This document shows positions 34,260 to 45,090 of a stretch of 64,000 nt of DNA, piece by piece (position 1 is the first letter of the stretch; the number at the start of each line of letters is the position of its first letter). The position numbers were made by a program, and so were the translations under genes. Under the pieces are notes generated by a model. The model was given only the letters and a program-made list of their open reading frames with translations, made no database searches and was not told the DNA's origin. This stretch comes from Blasia pusilla (taxonomy: Eukaryota > Marchantiophyta > Marchantiopsida > Blasiales). Location of the stretch: NCBI GenBank assembly GCA_050084515.1, contig CM114271.1, positions 58,714,001 through 58,778,000 of the forward strand, written 5' to 3'.

Positions 34260-35480
34260 TGTGCTAGAGATGTTATGACCGATGGATGGATGCGTGGGAA
34301 ATAGTGTGCACGTGCGTGCTGTGGATTCTGCCCCATCGAACGGCCCTCCTCCACCTGTCCGCTCTGCAGTCCCCTCATTTATCTGTTTTTCCTCTTACAG
34401 TGTTTTTTTCTGTCGTAAGAGTCGAAGTTCTCGCTCTCCCTCCTCTTTCTTTCATCAGATCTCTCTCTCTGCCGTCGGAAGAGCACGTGGTCGACGCCGC
34501 GGCATACGAACTGTGGAAACGCTTGTGCAGTCAGTGCGCGTAATTGTTGATGTTCAGGATTCTCGCCAATCCTTAGCGTCAAAAGAATGTGACGCGGATT
34601 TTTTTGGAATTTGCGGTTCGCAGCCGCTTCTCCGGTCCTTACGATTTTCTTCCTTCCGTTTTTGACCTGTCAAATGTGGAGGGAGGAATGTGCCACGGAG
34701 CTCTTTCTACTCGCGCGCGAAGGAATCGGCAGTTCCTCCCCATCGCTCGACAGGAATCGGGATCAATTGCGTGAGGTAGTGGCGGGATTGGCAGCTTTAT
34801 TTTACGCGCAACCATTATCCCGAGTTTCATTGATGGAAGAGAGTGGCGTGTCCAAAAGATGACGCATTCGCAGAGACTGATTCGATCGATGAGAGCCTAT
34901 GCGAGATCGAGGTCGAGAGCCTACTAGAGTCAGGTCAGAGCCACTGCTTTTTGTTTTTAATCTTTTTGTGTTGTACGAGTTGTAAAGAGTAGTTGGTGTT
35001 GATTATGGAAGATCCGTAGCTACGGGAATGCACCGAGAAAGTGCATCGGCACCAGCGACAATGAGGAATTCCCAGGAATTACATCGTGACGATGGACGAC
35101 GTATGTGTGATAGGCCGTTATGACCATGGAGTCGTTCAGCACTGCGTGAGTTGTGGACCGAGGCCGAGAAGATCTCCGCTGCGCACGAGATGATTGACCT
35201 CGAAAGAAAGATAGATGTGCATTGACCCTTGGGAATCTCTCGCGATTCTTGACTGATTTGTCATGGTTCGTTCCCACACTCAGGAGCCCGGGGCCGTTTC
35301 GGCCAACGTCCTGCACGTTTTCATTTGGCGGGATGATTCGGACCCGCCCTTCCCGACATCCTGAGGATATGTCGAAGACTCTGGGAAGCCTCGCAGTGCG
35401 CTTCGGAGCGCGGACCGGTGATTTTCAGGTCATGGTTGCGGGGCATGCACATCCCTTCCCCACCACGGATGTTTGAACCC
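34260..35480. other. GC-rich flank of the LINE, no gene recognised
   Basis: Open frames at plus 34,282-34,665, plus 34,611-34,862 and minus 35,020-35,316 have gene-like composition but no recognised domain and no clear splice partners. Composition drops sharply to AT-rich at about 35,480. It could be the remains of a gene or the 3' flank of a larger element. Confidence 0.35.
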
Positions 35481-36427
35481 ACGTGCATCCTCTCGAGTCC
35501 ATATGAATCTTCTTGGCTTGGCTTACTACTTTAGTAGGATACAATATATAATATTGTATTTAACATATTGTATATAATATGATATTTAATATATTTATAT
35601 TATATGAGAGAATTCTTTTTATTCGTGAACACCTATGTTTTTCATTTTATTGGCGACAAGAAAATATTTCCTATATATAACAAAACTAAATTTTGTTAGT
35701 GATAGGATTTTGTTATTGAAAATCTCTAATAATATAGATGTTAACATGAGGTTCATTTGGTCATAGATTTGAGTTATTTTAGTTTAATATTTAATATTTT
35801 TATTTTTTTTCCTTCATATATGACAAGTTGTGTGTTTGTGACCTATCGGAAGGTATCTTAATTAGCATGATTCTTTTCACCTTATCTGTTGTGATTCTCA
35901 CAACCAAACACGACCCAACGTTGAATATTGGAATTCTAATGGGATCACACTAAGATAGAAATATGTTAGAGTCGCACGAATGAGATATGAGTAGCTAAAG
36001 CCATATGCAAGCCTTGATAGATGCCTAAGATCATGGTGGTTGTGACTTGGAAAAACATGTTCAAATGTGGATGGAATTTGAAACCTTTTCACCCTTGAGT
36101 TAAAAATGGTGTTGAAAAGATATTATCATTCTAGTTTTAATGTGTATAGAGTTCTTTCATTTGCATGGTATAGATTAGATGCAATAATTTGAATTATGCA
36201 AATTTAATGGCCTCACCAAGAAAATTTATTTTAATGCTTAAAAAATTCTTTCTAATATCAATCATGAACATTAGGAAAATATTTGAATACAAAAAATATA
36301 TTGAAATAGTTCCAGATTTATAAAAATATTTTATTGCTTTATATATCTATTAAATTACTAAATAAAATATGAATAAATATATAATCGTTTTAATTAACAT
36401 CAAAGATTAAACTCTCTTCTAATGCCA
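35481..36427. other. AT-rich region, no gene recognised
   Basis: Strongly AT-rich, starting with repeated atattgtatttaac-like words. No coding frame identified. Confidence 0.5.
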
Positions 36428-36435
36428 CTTGTATT

Positions 36436-36810
36436 CAAGGTTGCATACGGACATATCTATCTCCGCGTACTTATGTCCGTCCCTACGACATACATGTCTG
36501 TGCAGGCTCTGATATCCGAGGCTCTTACTTGAGTTGGAGCCCGCCAAGCCCGGATCGATTTTGTGGCCTGCGGCTGGGCCCGCCCAAAGCCCGCCCAATG
36601 GGTGTCCAGCCTGCCATGTGGAGGCCTTGCGCAGGCCTAAGCCCGACTTGCAGGCTTAGCTGCGGGCCATAAAATCGATGTGGGCTCCGCTAGCCATGGT
36701 GCTCGCTACGGGCTCGACGAGATACAGAGACGGACGCTGATGCGATTCGAGGCTACATGGGCGGCATGTGCGTGGACAAGTCCGGACTGGTCCGTTTCCA
36801 TGCAACCTTG
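36436..36810. mobile_element. hAT-type MITE, copy F (long form)
   Basis: 375 bp with perfect 11-bp inverted ends caaggttgcat and atgcaaccttg. Flanks cttgtatt and ctattttt agree at only 5 of 8, so the duplication is decayed or the original flank is lost. The GC-rich interior (gcccgcccaatgggtg) resembles copy A, the other long form. Confidence 0.82.
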
Positions 36811-37064
36811 CTATTTTTAGGCTTAATAAATAGTTCATCAAGAAAAAAGTTAAGTTTTCTTTAACGAAGAGATGAAAAAAAAATAGTACTTATCTTACCA
36901 AAGAAGGTTTTACATGAAACTTTTTCCTAAGGGAGAGACAGAAATGGATATTTTTTTCAAAAAAAAGGGTAGAATTTTTAAAAAATCAATTTATGAGAAG
37001 AAAATACAGGCTTGAATTTTGGTAGGGAATAAAAGAGAAAATCTAAAATGTTTAATAAGAGAAG
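36811..37064. other. AT-rich spacer
   Basis: Nothing recognised. Confidence 0.4.
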
Positions 37065-37580
37065 ACTTGTGACGTTTGTCACGTCTTTTAGGATGGATAG
37101 ACGAGTTTTGGTAGAGCACCTTTGAGGATATAGGAGGATAGCTTTAGGAGGTCGAAAATGACTTATTGAAACCTCAAATAACCTAAGAGAACAAGTTTCT
37201 TTTTTTTTTGACTCATTTGGATCTTTATAGAGAAATTTTTTATTTGCAATAAATTTCTATTGAGAATATATTTTATTTTCCACTTTGGAGAGTGATCTTT
37301 CAACGTGTGCAACAAGTTAAAAGCTAAGGAAGTAACGTGCAAGCATAAGTTATCATGGAAAGAGTTTGCGAGAGGGAAGGGATATACAAAATGAGAGAAA
37401 AATTTGGAATTCATTTTATTTTTATTGAAGTTTTTGGCATGAGGCATTGGAATTATGATTCTACCTGCCTTATGACTAATCCAAGTCTCGTATTAAAATA
37501 ATGGATTTGATTTGACATGAAAGAAGGTTGATTTGTGTGGAAGACATTTGAATATTTGTAATTTATTGGAGATATTTTGA
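37065..37580 (-). repeat. Dispersed repeat family, AT-decayed copy
   Basis: The reverse complement aligns with 61,740-62,240 throughout. On the minus strand tgtcaaatcaaatccattat matches tgtcaaaccaaacccactct, and atccaaatgagtc matches ctccaaatgagcc. The 37-kb copy reads T or A at many positions where the 62-kb copy has C or G. Probably an LTR or untranslated retroelement segment. No protein should be read from its frames. Confidence 0.8.
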
Positions 37581-37994
37581 TACACGACTGTCTCGATATT
37601 TAAAAGTCATGATTTATTACGACATCTTTTCTGTTTGTGTATGTATTCCATGACAATGATATATATACATACGAAAAATTCCATTGAAAAAAATCTAAAT
37701 ATTTTATTTTCAATCTATAAGAGATAAAAAATTTAGTTTGAAATAAAAAAGGAATATGAAAAATGAAAGATTCGGTGGCAAAAATTTTAGAGAATTTGAT
37801 TTTCAAAAAGGTAGAAAGAGATAAATAAATGTTAAACAAAAGAAATGGAAAAAATTGAAGTTAGTGAGATTCCACCTTCCTCCACCCCCTCCATACCTTA
37901 AAAAATGGAAGAGTAGGAAAAGGGAAGAAAGAAATTGCAAACTAGAAGATGTGGCCAAATGCATGGGATCTAAACTACTTCGGAAGATCATCTT
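37581..37994. other. AT-rich spacer, no gene recognised
   Basis: Short Phe/Ser/Leu-rich frames only. Confidence 0.4.
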
Positions 37995-38357
37995 ATGCGT
38001 AATCCTCTGAGAAATGGCACTTTGAATGGCTCCATGCCTTCAACGATCAAACGCCCTCAAGAGCCGAATCCTGCACACACGGAAGTGATGGAGGCTCTGG
38101 CCTTAAAATGGCGAGGCAATTCCGATCGTCCGCGGGATCAGGCAACTTCGATTCCACAGGTCGCTGTGTCGCAAAGTCCAGAGGGCGATGCGCTGCAGCA
38201 AGGAGCTTGGGGACTTCAGTTTCTGAATCCACGGCCAATATGGTGGTGATCAGGGATCAGATGAGGAATTCGTCACCGAAGTCTCTTCCAGATCGTCTTG
38301 GAGGGGTCGATGATGCGCAGGTTGTGGAGATGGAGATGAAGATGAAGGTCCGGTGCG

Positions 38358-38411
38358 AGCAGAAGAAGGCCTCCTGCACTCTCCATAGAGTGCAGGAGGC
38401 CTTCTTCTGCT
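38358..38411. repeat. Perfect 24-bp inverted repeat with 6-nt loop
   Basis: The left arm begins agcagaagaaggcctcctgc at 38,358 and runs to 38,381. The right arm, 38,388-38,411, is its exact reverse complement. The loop is tccata. If transcribed, either strand gives a perfect 24-bp hairpin. Confidence 0.97.
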
Positions 38412-41400
38412 TCTTCCTGAATCGTTTCTCATGAACAGATGTCAGTGCTGAAAGCTTTTGCAAGCACAGGCTAGCACAGACTCACCTGACGATTCAGCAT
38501 CTAGAGAGCTCCAGAATCGTCCTTCAGTGTACTGGGAAACAACCAATCCAGCTTCAGCTGCCTGTAGGAGTATCATCGAGTAGGTGACAATGGCAGGTCA
38601 GGCAAGACCCATGGGACTGGACACCGTGCAGGTCTTCAGAAACTCTACCACCAGAAAAGTGAACGGGAGCCCTTGCCTTGGTTGATATCTCGTGGGTCAT
38701 AGCGTCATCAGTTCCCTCCGCAGTACCGACCTATTCCTCTGATGTGAGAGGTCAGCTAGATCCTGCAGAGCTTGCAAAACATGCCTCCCACGGAGTAAAA
38801 ACGATGAAAGACGAATTATTTGCAACGAGTCACTCAAATACATACGCTGTGAGGATTTTAGACCTCGGCGGTTCTGCTCTCTGCTCGATTGCACAAGAAT
38901 CTTAGATTTGTGGAGATTACGTAACATTTCAAATGTGCTTCGCTCGGGTTTACCTTCCTCTCTGTGATGTGCTTGTGTAGGCTGATGCCATCTAGACGTG
39001 CCATTGTCCATCGCCAGAGTATCCTTCCAACTATTTGGCTACGAGGATCGGTTGTACCATCCTTTACTGTGTCGTGCAGGGTGACATTTTAGCAAAGAGG
39101 GAACATGGAATGACCACTGCTCATCACGAGAGTGCACAACTCATTCCCGAAATTCAGGCCATTACTGCGATCGCAGTTGTGGCCGTAGTGAACAAAACGA
39201 TTTGGGCACCGCATGAACATTCAGTGCCTTCTGAGTTGAAGGGCGCTCACCACTTTCTCATACTCCAGGGATCCTAGGGACCTAGAGGCGCGCATCGTCC
39301 ATTATGAAACTCATTATGAAACCTTTGAGCTAAGAAACACCGTTTTGATTTCCTCTGAAGTAGGAAGGAGTATTTTAGGGGTGAACTGCAACTTGATCCG
39401 AATTATTGTATTTACTTGTTTTCAAAACTTCTTATTCCAGTTGTTCCATTGAATGCAAAATTCAGAGTATGTGATACAATTGGCTGAAATCATTTCGAGG
39501 CATAAAAATATCTCGACGAATTTGTCATGCACGATTATTGATGTTATCGCTACTCTAATCCGCCATTTCCACATCCGTGGGCGTGGGTACTCTTTGCATT
39601 AATGAGCTTCTTTCATAGACAATTACACATACCTCTAAGAATAAACTAGTACACATGTTTCTATGAGAAGATGTGAATTCTAAAAGTCCATAAAAATGCT
39701 AACGGATAAAACTCCAATGGTGTGGAAGCAAAAACTAATCCATGCAAGCACTCACTGGCGTGAAACCAAAAATGAAGAAAAGAAAGGACGGAAGAAACAG
39801 GGCTTGGCATAATGCTGAAATGCTTGAGTAGCTTGAATACACTACTTTTGAAGCAAACAAGTACACACAAAGTGTTACCAAAATTGCCCATTTTGCCACA
39901 TAATAAAATGTTGAGAACCTAAATTACCACCTTAACAACATAAACTAGAAATAATTTACAGTTCATTTCCATACCCACTTTCGAAAAGAAAATCATCCAT
40001 ACCCAAGCGACACATAAAACGATGATATTTTCATTCCACATTTGACTTGAACAACCCACATTTTATTCACGAAGACCTGGAAGGTGTATTAGCTAGCTTC
40101 TCCACTGTCCGCAGGAAGGAATCTTCCGCTCCTCGCAAAGCATCTCGTTGACTAATGAGAGTATCAAAAAACCCTTTCTCCGATATTAGAGAGCTTCCAT
40201 GTTCCGGCATAGCCATCACTTTACATGCTCCGCTTTGTATTCAAGTAAATCAATGTGTAAGGCACTTTGAAAGTATATTGAAGCTTCCGGTCTTTACTTT
40301 TAGAAACACTGAATTTAAGCAATGACTCACTTATCATTACAGAATTGTGAAGAGCAGTCAGAATTACGAGCATAACCTTTGTGCGGAAGGTTTTGAATGA
40401 CTCACAAAAACTGGTCAATCTTGATTACCAGGACGAGCAAGGGAGAGGTCAATGAGCACATGCACACATGTACTGATCACATCCACATGGAAATAACCTT
40501 CATCAGGAAGAGGAGGGATTGAACAAATTATAAGCAGCTCCACAGAAGATCAATTGCTGACGATTACTACTTAACTGCCCAGCTGATCGGCTGCTTGCCG
40601 TTTCTTCAGCTGCTGCTTTCTGTTGCTTTAACGACGGCCATTAACTGCAGCCTTTGAATTGGAGCCACAATGACATGGAAAAAGCCCCATTCACATGAAT
40701 AAGAATGGCCCGAAGATTGGTATGGCATTGCTAATCCAAGGTCTAAAGATCAGAACACCAAACCAACCTTTCAGAACATCCTCATCCATGGGAACTGGCC
40801 TCTACCCATGTAAATGTGGGTCCAACGCAGAGGCAATACTCTCTTTCAAGTATTTCACATGTCCACTTGCCTGAATTCTAACCTCCACCAATCCTCCCAT
40901 CAATAATTCAGCTTTGTTAAACATATGCACCCAAGCTCACATGCCAACAGCAGTCAGATCGGTTAGATAATTTACTAGACAGCAACAATCACGGGGTCTC
41001 ATGGGAAGCAAAGTGTGAAATACACTCCAACTGCCCTTGAATACTAAAACCGTCAGCAGCAATCGCTTAAATTCCAAATACCGGTCGATGTAGATCAGAC
41101 CCGAAATTTGTGTTTCTGGTTTGGTTGAACATATATCAAACTCTTAAAGTAATGGCAGCGATCCCAACACCTGTTATTCTGTGGACTACACGTACCATTT
41201 ACTAGAAAGAAACGGAATCCTTGGAGCTACTACTAGCCCTGAAATCATTTACAGCAGAAGGCATGGTCTGCTTACTCTACTTTTAGTCCATTCTATCAAA
41301 GGTATCGCTCAACCGCAACAGAGAAGTACAGGCTATACGATGTAATCTCATGCCCAGGGTATCCATGAATCCTGTAACTGGTTGCGGAACCTAGAGATTA

Positions 41401-41721
41401 CGATGAGTGCAGAGTCAGGAAATAAGTAAAGCAAGTCACATATGACCGACACTCCCTCATACAGGGTGAGTACTTAAAGTACAGAGTGCTGGCATGGAGC
41501 TTCCAGCTATCAGCTAAGAAACTCGTTACACCAGTATCAGCTTCAAAGAAAACGAGGGTAGTTCATCAAACTAAAGATGCCAGGAAGGAAAGGAGCGCCG
41601 ATGATTCATGCCGAGCCATATGGAGATGAACAATCACAAGGAAATTCAGACTTCATGGCCCCTCCCCGCAAAGTAAAGAGAAATAAAAAAGCTCGATGGG
41701 GTTCCAGAGTAAATTACTTAC

Positions 41722-41844
41722 CAGTGCAGCAGTTTAACAGAGATAAGTAGAGAGACTGCACCCATCGGTAGTGTCCGACGTAGCCTTGCAACAATAGACT
41801 CTGACCACTGGATGGAACGAGTATAGCCAATCAGATGGGTGCAG
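41722..41844 (-). other. Candidate exon, unknown protein
   Basis: Bounded by TTTTCAG before position 41,844 and GTAAGT after 41,722, both strong splice consensus matches. 123 bases, one frame open: THLIGYTRSIQWSESIVARL then RRTLPMGAVSLLISVKLLH. No family recognised. Confidence 0.35.
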
Positions 41845-42194
41845 CTGAAAATAAATACCACATGACAGAAGGGAAAACCTCTCACACAATGTGAGTGTTT
41901 ACCCTACATACTGTGATCATTAAGCAGCGCCTCTCATTGCCTCGCAACCCGAGGCAGATTAGTGTGCTAGAGACTCGGATGGCTAAAAAACGAGGACTTG
42001 ATGACAGATTTAAATAAGAAGAAGACGGTCTCATGGTGTGAGTGCTTACCATACATAGTGTTGGGACAGAGTGCCTCCAGGTATCAGCTAAGAAAATTTT
42101 TAAACACTCTCCACCTTATCAGATGAGGCTATCAGAAGTCGTTACTAAGCGGAGAAGCAGCTTGGGGTAGTGGATCGAAACGACAAGAACCTAC

Positions 42195-42340
42195 CGGTGA
42201 GTCCGAACGATGTCAGATCACACAGGTCTAGGAGGTTATCCGTTCCATCGGTCGCGGGCTCGCAGCCTTTGCTTTTGAAAGCTTTGCCGATAGCTGCTAC
42301 GTTGGGCCCCTTACTTGAAGAGCGGAGTGTGGAGCTGCTT
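42195..42340 (-). other. Candidate exon, unknown protein
   Basis: Bounded by TTGCACAG and GTAGGT. 146 bases, one frame open: VAAIGKAFKSKGCEPATDGT then DNLLDLCDLTSFGLT. Its phase does not join directly to the exon at 41,722-41,844, so an intermediate exon would be needed. No family recognised. Confidence 0.35.
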
Positions 42341-44400
42341 CTGTGCAACAGCTAGGGCAGCAATTCGCTACTATGATGACCACCCTGCAGGAAAGAGAAC
42401 ACTGCGAAGTTGATCTTGTCCTTGTGGTCGAATAGTAGCTGGCCCGAGGCCCATCTGCCACAGATCTTTCCAGCTCGTGGAAGTCTCAAGACTCTTGTGT
42501 GGTGATCCTCACAGTATTTGACGGGGTTGTTGGCAGACCGTCAAACTAAGATACCATCAAATATACTTATTTCAGAGTGACTGGATCGATCAGCAAGATT
42601 CGGGAAACATGGAACTATGACTCGAAGTACCGCATGTCTAAGTGAGATATGTGGATCGGAGACAAGTTTAAGGACGCTACCAGCCACTCCTGCCTGATCT
42701 CGGACACTGTGTCCAAGAATACACTGAATGCTACAGGAGAGGAACGATGGCACAGGGTGCAAGATGTGAAGGCGGCCACTGGCCAACTCAAAGGAGATTC
42801 AGGTGGCGAAGTCTCCCTGGCCTCCAGATAGGTACTACTCATGAGTCAAACACCAACCCAAGGCGGATCCAAGTCCACGATAGGTTCACGAGGAGGATTC
42901 AAGAATCAAGTTCATTCAACTGCGCAGCGTATGCTGCAAAATTGGCACGGGACCCACTGTGAGATCGCGCACTGACACAACTTTTCTTAGCAGGCAGATG
43001 AAAAGCTGTGAGAGCTCGGGCTCTGCAGAGGCCCACGATTTGGTCTCGACTCCGGGGAGCACGACATGTTGGCCGCTCAGGGTGTGGGACCTGGCAAGGC
43101 ACCCAGAGCGGCACGTTCTGCAGAGCACGATTTTCCCCCATTCGTTGTTTGGTGATCGTCGTCATCGTCTGCAGTGCCAATAAATCGGGAGGAGAGCAGC
43201 AGCTAAACCACTGGCCGAACTCCATCCCCTCCCGATCAATCAAGGGTTTCCAAGTCCACTAACGTCACATCTTTGTGGCACAGAAACTGCTTCCGAGGCG
43301 AATATTCCTCGCACGAAATCGGGCAGTGGACAGGCCTACTGGGTTTACGTGAGGACAGATTCCGGGACTCTCCGATCTCTAATCCCTGTCCCTTCATTGT
43401 GTGGTCTCTCTAGTGCAAGGCCTCCAAAGAATCGAACAAGGATTAATTTAAACAAACGTTGGACGTCAGTGTGATTGACCCCGCGACTGACTTGGAATCC
43501 GGTCACGTGCCTGCTGTCAAAGGCATCCACAATAATGGCTGAGACTGGCAGACAGGCGGAGAAGGCTCTTGCCCTGGCTGTCCGATGCGGCGAACACTTA
43601 TTCTTCTTCTCAACGAAAAGGTTTCCAGCAATTAGTTTTCAAACGCAAGCGCGTCAAATCTGCAGGAGGGAGGGGAGGAAGAATTGATACCTTGCGTCGT
43701 AAATATTCCCGAGATTCCTGCTTTCCCGCTCGTCCTTTTAGGGAGGCACAGCTTTCGGTCGGCAGCAATCCCGGTGGGGCACAGCTATTACAATTACGGA
43801 CGATCTTAAATTTAGACGCGAGTAGAAGATAAGATCCTCAAATGCACGTCGATCACGAGGGCCAGAAGCCATGCTCCTCTCTCTCCTCACCGAGCATGTC
43901 ACGATTCGTGTACTTACTACCATATCCAATGGAGCGTCCGGATTCAGAAAATCAGAAGGTAAAATCCAAAATCTTTAAGGGATGACCATAATCACCGTTG
44001 TTAAGCAGAATCGCGGAGTCGAATTCCGATAACACGCTGTATCCGCGAATGTATGTAACCCACTGTATCTTAGATACGGCCTGAAAATTAGATTGCGACC
44101 GAACTCGCTCGCAGAAGACTCGACCTCCGACTTCACGACTGACAACGCGATCGCATGAGTCAATCAACAAGTCAGTGCAGATGTTTCAAATTTCCCTTCG
44201 AATCATTGCAGCCTCACAAGCGCTCCTCTTCTACTTCTCCTCTTCCGCAACTGCGCCAACTCTCCACATGTCGCGCAACCCGCTAATCACGCGCAACGCT
44301 CTCGCAGGCGCTGAAGTAAAGTTCACGAAAGCTCACAGCGACAAATCCCATATCCCTGACCCCCGTGAGCGACAAATCCATGCGGCTCTCGCGCCTTCCA

Positions 44401-44887
44401 CGTGATTCCCATGGATAACCGTCGATGTTCCATCACTCAACCCGCCCTATTTTTCTCCTGCTGAGCGCCTTTCATCTGCCACACAAACACTTTTTTAATG
44501 AGCAGAGCGGACGTGGTCGCTGCCGTGTTGCTTTTGTGGCCATCTGCAACTGAATTTCGGACTTAAAGTCGACCTTTTGCTTAGTCATGCGGTGGACCTT
44601 ATGTCCGGAGATTAATGAGCGACTGCGCAGTCGATCTTCGCTGGCACAATAATGTTCCCGGAACAATTGGAGATGCCCACTATTATCTGACCTCCAATTG
44701 TACGTTTTCCTTGGCTTCTTTTGTTTCGGAGTGACGGAATTTATGGATGGAGAAAAAGGGTTTAGAAAGGAAAAAAAACTAAATATTCTATGATTTTTAT
44801 TAAAAACAAACTTATTAGTAATTTATTAGTGCTACGGAGGGGTATTTCAAGTGCGATGTTGCATCGGCATGACTTTCTCATAATTTA
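44401..44887. other. Spacer, no gene recognised
   Basis: Composition falls from GC-rich to AT-rich. No supported coding sequence. Confidence 0.4.
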
Positions 44888-45090
44888 CTAGTCGGAATGC
44901 CCGGACGATGCACGAGCATTGATTATTATTACGGCTCCTACAATAGTCGACTCCGAGTGTAGAGCATGCAAAATGCAAGTTATTCTGCAAGGTTCTGAAT
45001 AATCGGATATTTAACGCTCGTACGGATGTGAACTCCACCCTGTGAGTGTACACCGTGTCAATATTAATTCTCTCATTAATACGAAATACA
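44888..45090 (-). mobile_element. Short Helitron-like element (e)
   Basis: The minus-strand 3' end reads GCTCGTGCATCGTCCGGGC (imperfect hairpin), then ATTCCGACTAG followed by T. The 5' end is less clear; TATTTCGTATTAATGAGAGA at about 45,090 occupies the place of the family's TATTTTATTATTGGAGAG. The length of about 200 bp fits the family. Confidence 0.5.

Larger units (their letters stand above)
37995..44400. other. Gene-like, low-repeat region with unassigned exon candidates
   Basis: Composition, the near absence of transposon sequence and several paired AG...GT boundaries resemble the intron-exon landscape of the AVT1 gene at 53-58 kb. Candidate minus-strand exons are 42,195-42,340 and 41,722-41,844. 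The GC-rich 43,500-44,400 segment could be the promoter side. 37,995-38,440 contains overlapping frames on both strands. I could not assemble one continuous protein or recognise a family. A noncoding transcript, a decayed gene or a lineage-specific gene are all possible. Confidence 0.4.
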
